Source: Arthrobacter sp. JZ12 (GTDB lineage: Bacteria > Actinomycetota > Actinomycetes > Actinomycetales > Micrococcaceae). From it: DNA of 64,000 nucleotides. The stretch lies in the NCBI RefSeq assembly GCF_035189165.1, contig NZ_CP045246.1, positions 1,860,001 through 1,924,000 on the forward strand, in the 5' to 3' direction. The notes below the pieces were generated by a model. The model saw only the letters and a program-made list of their open reading frames with translations, searched no databases and was not told where the DNA came from. Below are positions 55,625-64,000 of the stretch, in pieces. Numbering within the stretch: position 1 is the stretch's first letter; every line of letters starts with the position of its first letter. The position numbers were made by a program, and so were the translations under genes.

Positions 55625-56521
55625 TCAGAGTCCGCGGCGGGTGTCGTCCGTCCCCTCGGTGTCGATCTGTTCCTTCCGCACTTCCTCGTTGACCGTGTGG
55701 TGCTCGGTCACCACGTCCTTGTCGAGACGCACACGCTCCACCGGAACGGCTTCCTTCTCGACCACGGGCCGCTCCTCGCGGAGGGTTACCTCGTGCTCCT
55801 CCTCGCTGATGTCAGGACCACTGAGGGCTGCATCCCTGTTCGCGTCGGTGATGGGCTCGCGCTCCACGCGCACTTCCTCGCGCTGAACCGGAACCGTTTG
55901 CGTCACGTTCTCAGTGACGACGTACTTACGCAGACGCGCCCTGCCAGCTTCCCTGCTCTCGGTTCCGACACGGAGCTGCTCCTCGGAACGCGTCATCGCA
56001 TCGTCGGTGGTCGGGCCGGAGGTGTCGTGCCCAACTGTTCCTGCCGTGCCGCGGTCCACGGTCAGATCACCGCGGTCGGCGTCATACGGGTCCCGATCGG
56101 TGGTCCCGTAAGAGGCGTCCCCCCGGTCGGTGAAGCCGGTGGTACCGGTGGTACCGGTCGTGGTGTCGTAGTCTCCCCGGCCGCCATCGGCGTCGTACCC
56201 GGCACGGCTAAGGCTGTAGTGGCGGTAGAGTTCTTCTTCCTCAGCTTCGCTCAGGTTCTGGTCCGGGTCGATCTTCGGTGCGTCCTTGACCTGATCCTTC
56301 GTGTAGGCGATGCGCACATCGTCGCCCTCCATGGAGGCGCCCTGCAGCGGGGCGAATGACTCGGAGGTTCCGAAGAGTCCGGTCTTCACCGTAACCCAGC
56401 TCGGCTGACCGGAATTGTCGTCCACGTAGACCTGCCCCGCGGATCCAATCTTGTTACCGTCCTGGTCGATAACGTTGCCGTTGCCGTCAAGGATGCGGTC
56501 AATGTGTTCCTGCGTGATCAT
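55625..56521 (-). CDS. PRC-barrel and DUF2382 domain stress-type protein
   Basis: 298 aa from the ATG at 56521 with AAGGAG 5-6 nt upstream. Residues 1-80 form a PRC-barrel (RILDGNGNVIDQDGNKIG, GQPSWVTVKTGLFG). A Gly/Asp/Thr-rich linker (125-190) leads to DUF2382 (RKYVVTENVTQTVPVQREEVRVEREPI and EVTLREERPVVEKEAVPVERVRL). The combination is common in desiccation or radiation-tolerant actinobacteria and Deinococcus; function is unproven. Highly acidic. Confidence 0.88.
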   Translation of the reverse strand: MITQEHIDRILDGNGNVIDQDGNKIGSAGQVYVDDNSGQPSWVTVKTGLFGTSESFAPLQGASMEGDDVRIAYTKDQVKDAPKIDPDQNLSEAEEEELYRHYSLSRAGYDADGGRGDYDTTTGTTGTTGFTDRGDASYGTTDRDPYDADRGDLTVDRGTAGTVGHDTSGPTTDDAMTRSEEQLRVGTESREAGRARLRKYVVTENVTQTVPVQREEVRVEREPITDANRDAALSGPDISEEEHEVTLREERPVVEKEAVPVERVRLDKDVVTEHHTVNEEVRKEQIDTEGTDDTRRGL

Positions 56522-56649
56522 GTCATCTCCTTGCGTTTGGGTTTCCAGAGGCCTCTCTCGAAGCACCTTGGTGGCTCAAGGTTATGCATACGCCGAACCG
56601 AATTGGAAGCATGCTTATCAATTTTTTTGGAAGGACTGTTGCGACAGGG

Positions 56650-56700
56650 TTGCAGCCAATACAGAGAGAGCTAGACTGACTGCAGGTTCAGCAGCGAGCC
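56650..56700 (+). promoter_or_regulatory. promoter and conserved leader motif upstream of the acidic small gene
   Basis: TTGCAG (56650), 16-nt spacer, TAGACT (56672), then GGTTCAGCAGCGAGCC at 56685-56700. The same arrangement with nearly the same 16-mer recurs before the next gene. Confidence 0.6.
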
Positions 56701-56733
56701 ACAGTAAGACCTACTTGTGGGAGTGCCACCACT

Positions 56734-57006
56734 ATGGACGCTCAATCGCCCTTGCGCATGATGCCCGCTCTTGACTCCGGTCCCCTTCTCGAAGCGGAGC
56801 TCGCCCTGGACCTTGACCAGGATTTCGACTACGACGACGACTTCCCGTCCGATCTCTCAGCTGAAACCGCATGCCGCCTTACTGAGCTCTGCGACTCACT
56901 CTTCATCGAACTCGACTCCGACTCTCCGGATCTTCGCGCCATGGAGCGCTACCAGGCTGTCTGCGACGAATTGAGCCTGCGCCATATCGCCTCCGGCGTA
57001 GCGTGA
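56734..57006 (+). CDS. small acidic hypothetical protein
   Basis: 90 aa, ATG preceded by GGGAG about 12 nt upstream. Very rich in Asp/Glu/Leu (LALDLDQDFDYDDDF), with a likely helical C-terminal half (AETACRLTELCDSLFIEL). No Cys pairs typical of zinc binding, no signal peptide. It shares its promoter and leader design with the next gene. No known family recognised. Confidence 0.65.
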   Translation: MDAQSPLRMMPALDSGPLLEAELALDLDQDFDYDDDFPSDLSAETACRLTELCDSLFIELDSDSPDLRAMERYQAVCDELSLRHIASGVA

Positions 57007-57047
57007 CGTCATTGGACATAGCCGAAGCACCTGGCATAGCAAGCGAT

Positions 57048-57100
57048 TTGTCAGCCTACTGATTGTCGCTATAGTTGTTCCTACGGTTCAGCAGTGAGCC
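57048..57100 (+). promoter_or_regulatory. second copy of the promoter-leader element
   Basis: TTGTCA (57048), 16-nt spacer, TATAGT (57070), then GGTTCAGCAGTGAGCC at 57085-57100, which differs by one base from the copy 400 bp upstream. The downstream start is again preceded by TGGGAGT. Confidence 0.65.
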
Positions 57101-57128
57101 TCATCAGCACTACTCACTGGGAGTTCAC

Positions 57129-57509
57129 ATGGACGTGCGATCATCCGCAACATCACCGAAGCTGCGGACGGCGGTGCGCGACAATATGAAGCTCAGCCGC
57201 TTCGAACTGTATGTCGACGGCGAGAACGTCGGCCACCTGCAATACGAGACCCGGCAGGGACAGGTCTGGCTGCTCCACACCACACTGGAACAGCGCTTCA
57301 AGAGGTCCCGGCTCGACAGTTACTTCATAGGCAACGTACTGGAGAATCTGCACCGGCGGCGCCTCGCCGTGATGCCGTTCTGCCCCGTTGTCCGGGGTTA
57401 CCTCGTGGGACACCCGCAGTGGGCGGCCCTGATTCCCGCGTCAGAGCGTTCGCGATTCCGACTGACTCCGGCAGCGAAAGCCCGCAAGACCCGGTCACGC
57501 GCTTCCTGA
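57129..57509 (+). CDS. GNAT-fold-like small protein (N-acetyltransferase-like)
   Basis: 126 aa from the ATG at 57129, GGGAG 5 nt upstream; a longer reading from 57075 overlaps the promoter. FELYVDGENVGHLQYETRQGQVWLLHTTLEQRFKRSRLDSYFIG and RRRLAVMPFCPVVRGYLVGHPQW align in outline with small YjdJ-type GNAT proteins, including the CP and HP(E/Q) end motif. The glycine-rich acetyl-CoA loop is replaced by RFKRSRLDSYF, so acetyl-CoA binding is uncertain. Basic tail. Confidence 0.6.
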   Translation: MDVRSSATSPKLRTAVRDNMKLSRFELYVDGENVGHLQYETRQGQVWLLHTTLEQRFKRSRLDSYFIGNVLENLHRRRLAVMPFCPVVRGYLVGHPQWAALIPASERSRFRLTPAAKARKTRSRAS

Positions 57510-57565
57510 CTCCAGCTTCCTTGACCGAGCTTCCTCGACTCAGCTTTGCCTATCAAGGCAGCCGA

Positions 57566-59794
57566 TCACCCGCGTTCGAGGAAGGCCTCCTTCTCCGCGT
57601 TGAGATAAAGGTCGAGGGCCTCCAGCAGTTCGGGATGATTCGCCAGTTCCGGGTCGCCTTCAACAAGGGCCTGAGCGTCCTGGCGCGCTTTCTCTATGAC
57701 CCCTGCGTGCTGAATGACCTTGAGAAAACGCAGTGCAGATCGTCCACCGGATTGTGAAGCACCAAGGATGTCGCCTTCCCGCCGCAGCTCCAGGTCCTTC
57801 TGCGACAGTTCGAAACCGTCAGTGGTGGAGGCGACGGCTTCCAGCCGCTCCCTGCTCGGGTGCTCGGGTTCAAGCTGGGTGACCAGCAGGCACGTTCCGG
57901 CATGTCCCCCTCGCCCGATCCGCCCCCGCAGCTGATGCAGCTGCGAGATACCGAACCGGTCGGCGTCCATGATCACCATGAGTGTGGCGTTGGGAACGTC
58001 CACGCCCACTTCGATAACAGTGGTCGAGACCAACAGATTGATTCTTCCGTCGTTGAATCCGCTCATGGTGGCTGCCTTCTCGACGGGATCCAGGCGGCCG
58101 TGCAGGACCCCCATGCTGATGCCGTCCAGATCCCCCACCTCGCCCAACGAGTCAAACAGCTCTGTCACCGAGGTAAGTTCCTGCCGGTTCGACGGCGTAC
58201 CCTCGTAGAGCTCGAGGGCATCGGCGCTGTCAGGCTCCATCTGGGATGCACCGATCTTCGGACAGACGACGTACACCTGGCGTCCGGCGTCGATCTCCTC
58301 CCTTGCCCGTGCCCACACCCGGCCGATCCAGCGGGGATTCTCGGAAAGGCCGACAACGTGCGTCGCGATGGGAGCCCGGCCCGCCGGCAGCTCCGTCAGG
58401 GTCGAGACGTCAAGATCGCCAAACACCGTCATTGCAACGGTTCTGGGAATGGGCGTAGCTGTCATGACCAGCATGTGCGGAGAGGCTGCCGCCTTTGCAC
58501 GCAGGGCGTCGCGCTGCTCCACACCGAAACGGTGCTGCTCGTCGACGACGACGAGCCCCAGGTCGAAGAATTGGACGTTCTCGGACAGCAGAGCATGTGT
58601 TCCGATGACGATCCCGGCATCTCCTGACGCCGCAGCAAGCAGCGCCTGCCGTCGCTGCGACGTCGTCATCGAGCCTGTGAGGAGCACAACCTGGGTGCCG
58701 TCCACCGCACCCCCGAGCATGCCTCCTTCCGCCAGAGGACCCAGGGTGCGGGTGATGGACTGGTAGTGCTGGGCCGCCAGCACCTCGGTTGGCGCAAGCA
58801 AAGCGGCCTGTCCGCCCGCATCGATGACCTGAAGCATCGCGCGAAGCGCCACCAGTGTTTTGCCCGAGCCCACCTCGCCCTGAAGCAGCCGGTTCATCGG
58901 GTGTGCTGCCGCAAGGTCAGCAGTCAACTCCTCGCCAACCGACTTCTGGCCGTCCGTGAGTGGAAAGGGCAGTGCGGCGTCGAACTGGTCCAGTAGGCCG
59001 CCGGTTCGAGGCGGACGCGCGGTCGCCTCCTCCGCCCGGATTTCGGCATGCCGCCGCGCCAGGGCCGTCTGCAGTACCAACGCCTCCTGGTACCGAAACC
59101 GGTGCTGGGCGCGATAAGCGTCTTCAACCTCGTGCGGCCTGTGAATGGCCTCATAGGCCTGAGTGATATTCATGAGGCGATCACGCCTCAGGATGGAGAG
59201 CGGGATCGGGTCATTCAGTTGGGAGTGCACGAGCGCGTCCAGCATCTCCCCGACGCACAATCCGATCGTTTCGCTGCTGATCGCATCCGAAGCCGGGTAC
59301 ACCGCCTTCGGCCGCAGGTGGTGCTCACTCAGCTCGTCCCCCTCCCCCAGCAAGGAAAAGCGGGGGTTGGTGAGGGTGAGCCGGCCGCGGTAGCTGCCGG
59401 TCTTCCCCGAGAAGATGGCCCGCGTGCCCGGCACCAGCTGCCGCTCTGCGGAGTAGCCGTTGAAGAAGGTAAGGTGCATGGTGCCCAGCCGGCCGTCGTC
59501 GTCGTCGGTGATAACCACATCCAGAAGCATGCCCTTGCGGGCGCGCATACGGCGCGAGTTCGAGGACTGGACTCGCGCGACAATCGTCACCTCCTCATCC
59601 AGTGGAAGCTCCGCCAGCGGAGTCAGCTCACCCGTTGAGAGGTATGTTCGCGGAAAATGGTTGAGAAGCTGGCCCACAGTGTGAATGCCAAGGCTTTCTC
59701 CCAAAGCCTTCACGATCCGGGAGCTGACTATCTTCGTGCTCAGGGGCGTCGAGAGCTCGGCCGGGCTCCTGTTCTCCATGGTGCTGTTCCCCAT
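57566..59794 (-). CDS. recG: ATP-dependent DNA helicase RecG
   Basis: 742 aa. It reverses stalled forks and processes branched DNA. An OB-fold wedge domain (about 60-180) has VTIVARVQSSNSRR; helicase motifs include LLQGEVGSGKTLVALRA (Walker A), VVVDEQHRFGV (motif II, DEQH), MTATPIPRT (motif III), and QLRGRIGRGGHAGTCLLV (motif VI). Start may be the GTG or ATG codons at 59794 or 59779. Follows the GAF-ANTAR gene by 11 bp. Confidence 0.95.
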   Translation of the reverse strand: MGNSTMENRSPAELSTPLSTKIVSSRIVKALGESLGIHTVGQLLNHFPRTYLSTGELTPLAELPLDEEVTIVARVQSSNSRRMRARKGMLLDVVITDDDDGRLGTMHLTFFNGYSAERQLVPGTRAIFSGKTGSYRGRLTLTNPRFSLLGEGDELSEHHLRPKAVYPASDAISSETIGLCVGEMLDALVHSQLNDPIPLSILRRDRLMNITQAYEAIHRPHEVEDAYRAQHRFRYQEALVLQTALARRHAEIRAEEATARPPRTGGLLDQFDAALPFPLTDGQKSVGEELTADLAAAHPMNRLLQGEVGSGKTLVALRAMLQVIDAGGQAALLAPTEVLAAQHYQSITRTLGPLAEGGMLGGAVDGTQVVLLTGSMTTSQRRQALLAAASGDAGIVIGTHALLSENVQFFDLGLVVVDEQHRFGVEQRDALRAKAAASPHMLVMTATPIPRTVAMTVFGDLDVSTLTELPAGRAPIATHVVGLSENPRWIGRVWARAREEIDAGRQVYVVCPKIGASQMEPDSADALELYEGTPSNRQELTSVTELFDSLGEVGDLDGISMGVLHGRLDPVEKAATMSGFNDGRINLLVSTTVIEVGVDVPNATLMVIMDADRFGISQLHQLRGRIGRGGHAGTCLLVTQLEPEHPSRERLEAVASTTDGFELSQKDLELRREGDILGASQSGGRSALRFLKVIQHAGVIEKARQDAQALVEGDPELANHPELLEALDLYLNAEKEAFLERG

Positions 59795-59805
59795 TGCCCG
59801 GACCG

Positions 59806-60603
59806 CTAGTCGTCGAAGTGGGTGGTAGGGGAACTGCCGGACACGCGCTGCACAATCTCGGCCGCCACAACCCGAAGCTTCACATTCCGGGTGCTCGATG
59901 CACGTTGCAGCATCTCGAACGCCTCAGCCTGGGAGCAGCGGTTCTGAGCCATCACTATGCCTACGGCAACGTCGATCTCGGTGCGTGACTCCATCGCCCG
60001 GCTCCGGTTGCGGGCTTCCTCGCTGTAGCGTGCCATTCGAAGCGCGAGCTCGAGCCCCTTGGAAACCTGATGCGCGTAGGCTTCAGCGAAGATCACCGAC
60101 TCCTTCCGGAACGTGGCCGGCCGGTGGGAATAGAGGTTCATGGCCGCCCGGGCTCCGGTGCCGATGGTGAAGGGCGCCGACAGGATGGACCGGACACCGT
60201 GGCTGGAAACGGCGTTCGAATACTCGGGCCAGCGGGCATCAGTACGGAAATCCTCCACCACGATGGTTTGCTGCTCCTCCGCAGCGGACAGGCAGGGCCC
60301 CTCCTGAAAGTCGTACTGGAGTTCGTCGAGGCTCTTGGCCTCGGCCGTGCTGTAGGCCACTGTTGCCGCGCGGCGCCGGCGAAGCAGGGTTATTCCGCAC
60401 AGGACGTCCCCCTCCTCCCCGGAAAGGCTTCGGGCTGAGAGCACCGCGAGTTCGTTGAGGAACTCCTGCATGTCAGACGTGGAAAGGATCAGGTCCTGCA
60501 GTTCCTCCATGAGGGAGCGCCGTTCGGCCGTGTCCGGCGTTCTTTCCCCCGATGAAGGGTCGAGGGTCTCTTCGTCGGTTTCGACGGAAACAGATTCCCC
60601 CAC
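59806..60603 (-). CDS. GAF-ANTAR transcription antitermination regulator
   Basis: 265 aa. GAF sensor domain (about 35-185: CGITLLRRRRAATVAYSTAEAKSLDELQYDFQEGPCL, SILSAPFTIG) and C-terminal ANTAR RNA-binding domain (200-255: RTEIDVAVGIVMAQNRCSQAEAFEMLQRAS). ANTAR proteins bind dual hairpins in nascent RNA to prevent termination. Its target is not visible here. It lies between recG and a divergent MarR gene, where most actinobacteria have none. Confidence 0.9.
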   Translation of the reverse strand: MGESVSVETDEETLDPSSGERTPDTAERRSLMEELQDLILSTSDMQEFLNELAVLSARSLSGEEGDVLCGITLLRRRRAATVAYSTAEAKSLDELQYDFQEGPCLSAAEEQQTIVVEDFRTDARWPEYSNAVSSHGVRSILSAPFTIGTGARAAMNLYSHRPATFRKESVIFAEAYAHQVSKGLELALRMARYSEEARNRSRAMESRTEIDVAVGIVMAQNRCSQAEAFEMLQRASSTRNVKLRVVAAEIVQRVSGSSPTTHFDD

Positions 60604-60798
60604 GACCCCTCCGCTTCATTTGTTCAACTATCAACTTTCATCGCATAGGATACTTCACTAAGCGCCCTTCACACCGTCCACGGATACTCGCACGAAATGA
60701 AGCTTTCCGGTGAGCGGCGCCGCCGGTGTCGTACCACCGGTTCTTCATACGGGCTGCCCGATCAGTGAGGCAGCTCTCTGGGGTCAGAAGGTTGAGGC

Positions 60799-61257
60799 AT
60801 GGAAACTTCGCATTGGTCAACGAGTCGACTGCTGAGCACGGCAGCCCGGCTCAACGAAAACCGTGACAACGAGCGGCTCCGCAGTATCGGCGTCACTCAT
60901 TCCGGTGTAACAATCCTGAAAGTTCTCGCCACGGTTGGCACCATGAGCCAGGTGAAGCTTGCGCGCACCGTCCGAGTTCAAGCCCAGACCGTAGGTAAGG
61001 CATTGGAGCGCCTGGAAGCACGCGAGCTGGTGACCCGTGTCAAGAGTGACACCGACCGCCGCGTCACCTTTGTGACCCTCACCGACGCCGGCAGGCTCCT
61101 GCTCGAGGAGGTGCAGCAGGGCGAGCATTTCACCTTTGGCGGCGAGGATTTCTCGGAGGCTGACCTGCGGGCGGCGCTGGTGGGTGTGATCAACGCAGCT
61201 CGCGACGGCCTGCTGGCGAGCGGCGCGTCCGAACAGGATCTCGCGGCCACCGCCTGA
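60799..61257 (+). CDS. MarR-family transcriptional regulator
   Basis: 152 aa. Winged-helix core: GVTHSGVTILKVLATVGTMSQVKLARTVRVQAQTVGKALERLEARELVTRVKSDTDRRVTFVTLTDAGRLLLEE, with the usual recognition helix and D-x-R wing. Divergent from the GAF-ANTAR gene with 195 bp between them, so it may control itself or that gene. It stands alone between recG and the DAK2 gene. Confidence 0.9.
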   Translation: METSHWSTSRLLSTAARLNENRDNERLRSIGVTHSGVTILKVLATVGTMSQVKLARTVRVQAQTVGKALERLEARELVTRVKSDTDRRVTFVTLTDAGRLLLEEVQQGEHFTFGGEDFSEADLRAALVGVINAARDGLLASGASEQDLAATA

Positions 61258-61294
61258 ATTACCTGCGCGGAGCCTTCGCCGTGGCAGCGGCAGG

Positions 61295-62263
61295 CTATTG
61301 CGGAGCGATGGTGCCGACGCCGGAAAGCTGCGTTACGGAGATGTGGCTGGGCTGGCCTGCTTCCTCAATGAGCTTCAGGGCAGGAGCGGCGTCCGGCACG
61401 TGTACGTGCACGCGCCAGCGATACCCTTCCTCGACTTCCGTCACCGCACTCATGATGACCGAGTCCCCCAGCTCATCGAGGTGCAGCCGGAGGGTAGCGG
61501 CATCCAGGGGGCTGAGGTTGATTGTGCACATCACTTCCACGCCCTCGGCGGGCATGGCAGCGTGGATATGGGGTGCCTGCACATCGTAACCGTGCAGCCC
61601 GTCAAGCAGTTCGTCCCTGAGTTCCTCGCCGAGCGATGCCGCCCGCAATGCATCCATGATGAGCAGGAAACCGACGCCTCCCGCGTCCACGACCTGCGCT
61701 TCCGTTAGGGCGCCGAGCTGGCTTTCGGTGTTGACCACGGCTTCAAGCGCCGCTTCCACCGCGCCCTGCAGCGTCAGGGCGAGCGCGTGGTTGCTGTCAT
61801 CTCCCTGGTTCGCCTGATCCACCATTGCCGCGCCATTGGCGGAGGCTTCCAGGACGGAGAGCATGGTGCCGGGCACCGGATCACTCAGGGCGGACCAGCT
61901 GCGGATCTGCGCCCGGTTCAGGGCAGTGGCAAGCAGCGGCCCCGAGAGGCGCGACGCTCCCTGCAGCGGTTCTGCCATGGCAGTGAGGAAAACTGCGAAC
62001 AGCGTGCCTGAATTACCCCGCGCATCTTCCATTGCCGCCTGCCCGGCAGTCTTCAGGAGTTCGCCGAGATCAGGAGTGTCGAGGTGAGCCGCAGCCTGCG
62101 CGGCTGCCCGGACCGTGAGATAGAGGTTGGTCCCGGTGTCGCCGTCGGCCACGGGAAAGATATTGATGGCATTCAGCCGATCGCTGTGGTTACCGAGGGA
62201 CTCTTCAGCTTTGCTCAACCATCGCTTCATCGCAGCAGCGTTCGCGGTGATTTTAGTCTGCAA
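61295..62263 (-). CDS. DAK2 (DhaL/FakA-like) phosphatase/kinase-domain protein
   Basis: 322 aa, TTG start overlapping thiL by 11 bp; ATG at 62230 is the alternative. INIFPVADGDTGTNLYLT is the Mg-ATP site of the DhaL fold, ARGNSGTLFAVFLTAM and DAGGVGFLLIMDAL are further DAK2 motifs. Residues about 205-322 match the middle domain of FakA. The C-terminal DegV-like part of FakA is not visible at this length. A fatty acid kinase role with separate FakB proteins is possible. Order thiL-DAK2-recG is conserved. Confidence 0.85.
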   Translation of the reverse strand: MQTKITANAAAMKRWLSKAEESLGNHSDRLNAINIFPVADGDTGTNLYLTVRAAAQAAAHLDTPDLGELLKTAGQAAMEDARGNSGTLFAVFLTAMAEPLQGASRLSGPLLATALNRAQIRSWSALSDPVPGTMLSVLEASANGAAMVDQANQGDDSNHALALTLQGAVEAALEAVVNTESQLGALTEAQVVDAGGVGFLLIMDALRAASLGEELRDELLDGLHGYDVQAPHIHAAMPAEGVEVMCTINLSPLDAATLRLHLDELGDSVIMSAVTEVEEGYRWRVHVHVPDAAPALKLIEEAGQPSHISVTQLSGVGTIAPQ

Positions 62264-63257
62264 AGTGATCCCATCCCAGGTTGGCTGGAGACTGTGACCC
62301 GACGGTCACTTCGGCGGGCCCGGCCTCTACCGAGCCTACCGTAGTGAAGCCTGTCACCGGCATAACAGTTGGATTAACCGTTGCCAGCAGTCCGTGGTCC
62401 TCTCCCCCGCCGAGCACCCAATCCATCGGATCCGTGCGCAGGAGTTCCGCCGCCGGGCGAAGCGGTTCCGCCAACCGCTTCAGTGCCGCTTGATCCAGGT
62501 CGATGTGGACGGAACTGGCCAGCGCGAGTCGCTGAGCGTCCTTCACCAGTCCGTCCGAAATATCCAACATGGCACTGACGCCGGCGAGTGCTGCCATAGG
62601 CCCCGCCTGCAACGGTGGGCGCGGGCGGCACTGCCGCTCGACAACGACCGCCAGCTCCGCCGGCAACGTCTGCTGCTGATGATCCGATTCCAGGAGGGCG
62701 AGCCCTGCGGCGGCCCAACCCACCGTCCCTGCAAGCACGACGAAGTCGCCCGGCCGTGCGCCGGAACGAAGGATAGGCGCGCGGCCCTCCAGGGACCCAG
62801 TCACAGCAGCGGTTACGGAGATCTCGGTCCCGGTTCCGAGGTCTCCGCCGGCCACAGCGCAGCCTTCCGCGCCGAGCTCGCGAATGGCCGCCGACAGCCC
62901 GTCAGCGAGATCCTCCACCCACTCGACCTCGGTGATGCCGGGAAGGGTGAGGCTCACCACGAGCGAGGTGGCTCTGGCGCCCATCGCGTTGATATCGCTG
63001 AGATTCTGTGCGGCCGCTTTCCAACCGACGTCGAAACCGGTGGTGCGGTATCCATTGGGCCACCGCAGTCTGAAATCGAGATCCTGCACCTGGGTATCGA
63101 TCGACACCACTACGCGGCCATCCGGAGCAGCAAGGATAGCGGCGTCATCTCCCGGACCGAGAATCACGGTATCCCGGGACGCCGGTCCGGATCTGAGGCG
63201 CGGGATAACCCGCTCAAGGAGCGCGGATTCGCTCAACTGGGCGACGGTGAGTGGCAT
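62253..63257 (-). CDS. thiL: thiamine-monophosphate kinase
   Basis: 334 aa from the ATG at 63257, 13 codons inside the open frame, where homologues begin (ESALLERV). It phosphorylates thiamine monophosphate to the diphosphate. ILGPGDDAAIL, VSIDTQVQDLDFR (DFR variant of DxHF), WKAAAQNLSDINAMGA, GGDLGTG, and MLDISDGL are ThiL motifs. The C-terminal GGGEDHGLL is intact. It precedes the DAK2 gene and is coupled to it. Confidence 0.93.
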   Translation of the reverse strand: MPLTVAQLSESALLERVIPRLRSGPASRDTVILGPGDDAAILAAPDGRVVVSIDTQVQDLDFRLRWPNGYRTTGFDVGWKAAAQNLSDINAMGARATSLVVSLTLPGITEVEWVEDLADGLSAAIRELGAEGCAVAGGDLGTGTEISVTAAVTGSLEGRAPILRSGARPGDFVVLAGTVGWAAAGLALLESDHQQQTLPAELAVVVERQCRPRPPLQAGPMAALAGVSAMLDISDGLVKDAQRLALASSVHIDLDQAALKRLAEPLRPAAELLRTDPMDWVLGGGEDHGLLATVNPTVMPVTGFTTVGSVEAGPAEVTVGSQSPANLGWDHFAD

Positions 63258-63330
63258 GCTTCCACCGTACTTGGCGCTGCCGACAACCCGGCCCAAGGTT
63301 GTGGAGAACGCATCGCACGAACGGCGCAGG

Positions 63331-63996
63331 TCAGGGATGGCGCCGCCGTCGTACCCGCCGAATGATCAGCCAGCCGACGAAGGCGGCCAGGGCTACGTAG
63401 AGCACAACGTCGAGATACTGGGAGTAGCGGTCCACCAGGTGGTACTGGGTTCCGAGGAGAAACCCGAACCCCACAAGCAACAGGTTCCACAGCAGGCTGC
63501 CGGCCACCGTGAAAACCGTGAAGGTGCCAAGCGGCATGTGTTCGGCTCCTGCGGGCAGGGAGATGAGGCTCCGAACTCCGGGGATGAGACGCCCGAAGAA
63601 CACGGCCGCCCGTCCGTGCCGCTCGAACCAGCGGGCTGAACGCTCGAAGTCCTCGCGGTCCACCAGCGGCAGCTTTGACAGGACGTTCACCACCCGCTCC
63701 TCGCCGAGGCGTGCCCCCAGCCCGTACAACAGCACGGCGCCGAGGTAGCTGGCGAGCGTGGCGAGCGCCAGAACCAGCAGTACCTGCATACGGCCCTGCT
63801 GCGCCAGGAAGCCCGCGAGGGGCAGGACAACCTCACTCGGAATCGGCGGAAACACGGTTTCGAGGAACACCAGGACACCGACGCCGGGCTCACCGAGCGC
63901 GCTCATGACGTCGGTGATCCACCCGGTCAGTCCGGACGGATCCTGTCCTGCACCCTGACTGCCCTGCGCGGCGCGATGAAGCACGCTACCCACCAA
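63331..63996 (-). CDS. DedA-family membrane protein
   Basis: 221 aa if begun at the TTG by the window edge (GTG at 63984 is also possible). FLETVFPPIPSEVVLPLAGFLA, SYLGAVLLYGLGARLGEERV, FFGRLIPGVRSLISLPAG and the C-terminal helices define DedA, membrane proteins thought to flip undecaprenyl phosphate or phospholipids. The FGRLIPGVRS motif holds the essential Arg. About five hydrophobic segments. It is 73 bp upstream of thiL. Confidence 0.85.
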   Translation of the reverse strand: MVGSVLHRAAQGSQGAGQDPSGLTGWITDVMSALGEPGVGVLVFLETVFPPIPSEVVLPLAGFLAQQGRMQVLLVLALATLASYLGAVLLYGLGARLGEERVVNVLSKLPLVDREDFERSARWFERHGRAAVFFGRLIPGVRSLISLPAGAEHMPLGTFTVFTVAGSLLWNLLLVGFGFLLGTQYHLVDRYSQYLDVVLYVALAAFVGWLIIRRVRRRRHP

Positions 63997-64000
63997 CGCC

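Overview
This 64 kb window is chromosomal DNA of a high-GC Gram-positive bacterium, most likely Arthrobacter sensu lato or another Micrococcaceae. The evidence is actinobacterial-only families (DUF3145, DUF2469, the FasR-fabD-fabH-acpP-fabF block), frequent GTG/TTG starts with 4-bp ATGA or GTGA overlaps, an oleA-oleBC-oleD operon with fused oleBC as in Micrococcus, and an actinobacterial c-di-AMP riboswitch in front of an NlpC/P60 gene. No rRNA, tRNA, IS element, prophage or CRISPR array was seen.

Layout. 1-4.1 kb: end of a FasR-type activator and the type II fatty acid synthase operon fabD-fabH-acpP-fabF. 4.1-20.1 kb: DUF3145, xerC, an Ogt-like protein without its catalytic cysteine, dprA-comM-yraN, DUF2469-rnhB-lepB-lepB, rplS, trmD-rimM, khpA-rpsP, a two-domain VOC protein, an alpha/beta hydrolase, ffh and a divergent glucose-6-phosphate dehydrogenase gene. 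20.2-28.2 kb: glnB-amt behind a GlnR-like box, ftsY, an MFS transporter and smc. 28.4-33.1 kb: the long-chain olefin operon oleA-oleBC-oleD. 33.1-41 kb: an NlpC/P60 cell-wall protein under a riboswitch, a YtxH-like protein, mutM, rnc, rpmF, DUF177 (probably from an ATT codon), modABC and coaD. 41-51 kb: an aminotransferase and a spermidine-synthase-like gene, then a tightly overlapping six-gene operon of three glycosyltransferases, one ABC exporter and two APH-fold phosphotransferases. 51-64 kb: UDP-sugar dehydrogenase, rsmD, a surface protein with its sortase, a PRC-DUF2382 stress protein, two small genes with matching promoters and leaders, recG, GAF-ANTAR and MarR regulators, a DAK2 protein, thiL and dedA.

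The housekeeping genes follow the order known from Mycobacterium tuberculosis (thiL, DAK2, recG, rsmD, coaD, DUF177, rnc, mutM, smc, ftsY, amt, glnB, ffh, rpsP, khpA, rimM, trmD, rplS, lepB, rnhB, DUF2469, comM, dprA, xerC). Accessory blocks (zwf-like, ole, modABC, the glycan/export operon, the sortase pair, regulators) are slotted between them. glnD, expected between glnB and ffh, is missing.

The best candidate for an undescribed system is the glycosyltransferase/ABC/phosphotransferase operon at 43.2-51.0 kb. Other points of note are the Cys-to-Gly Ogt protein, the sortase with Lys at the usual Arg position beside a substrate without LPXTG, and the paired promoter-leader element at 56.65 and 57.05 kb.
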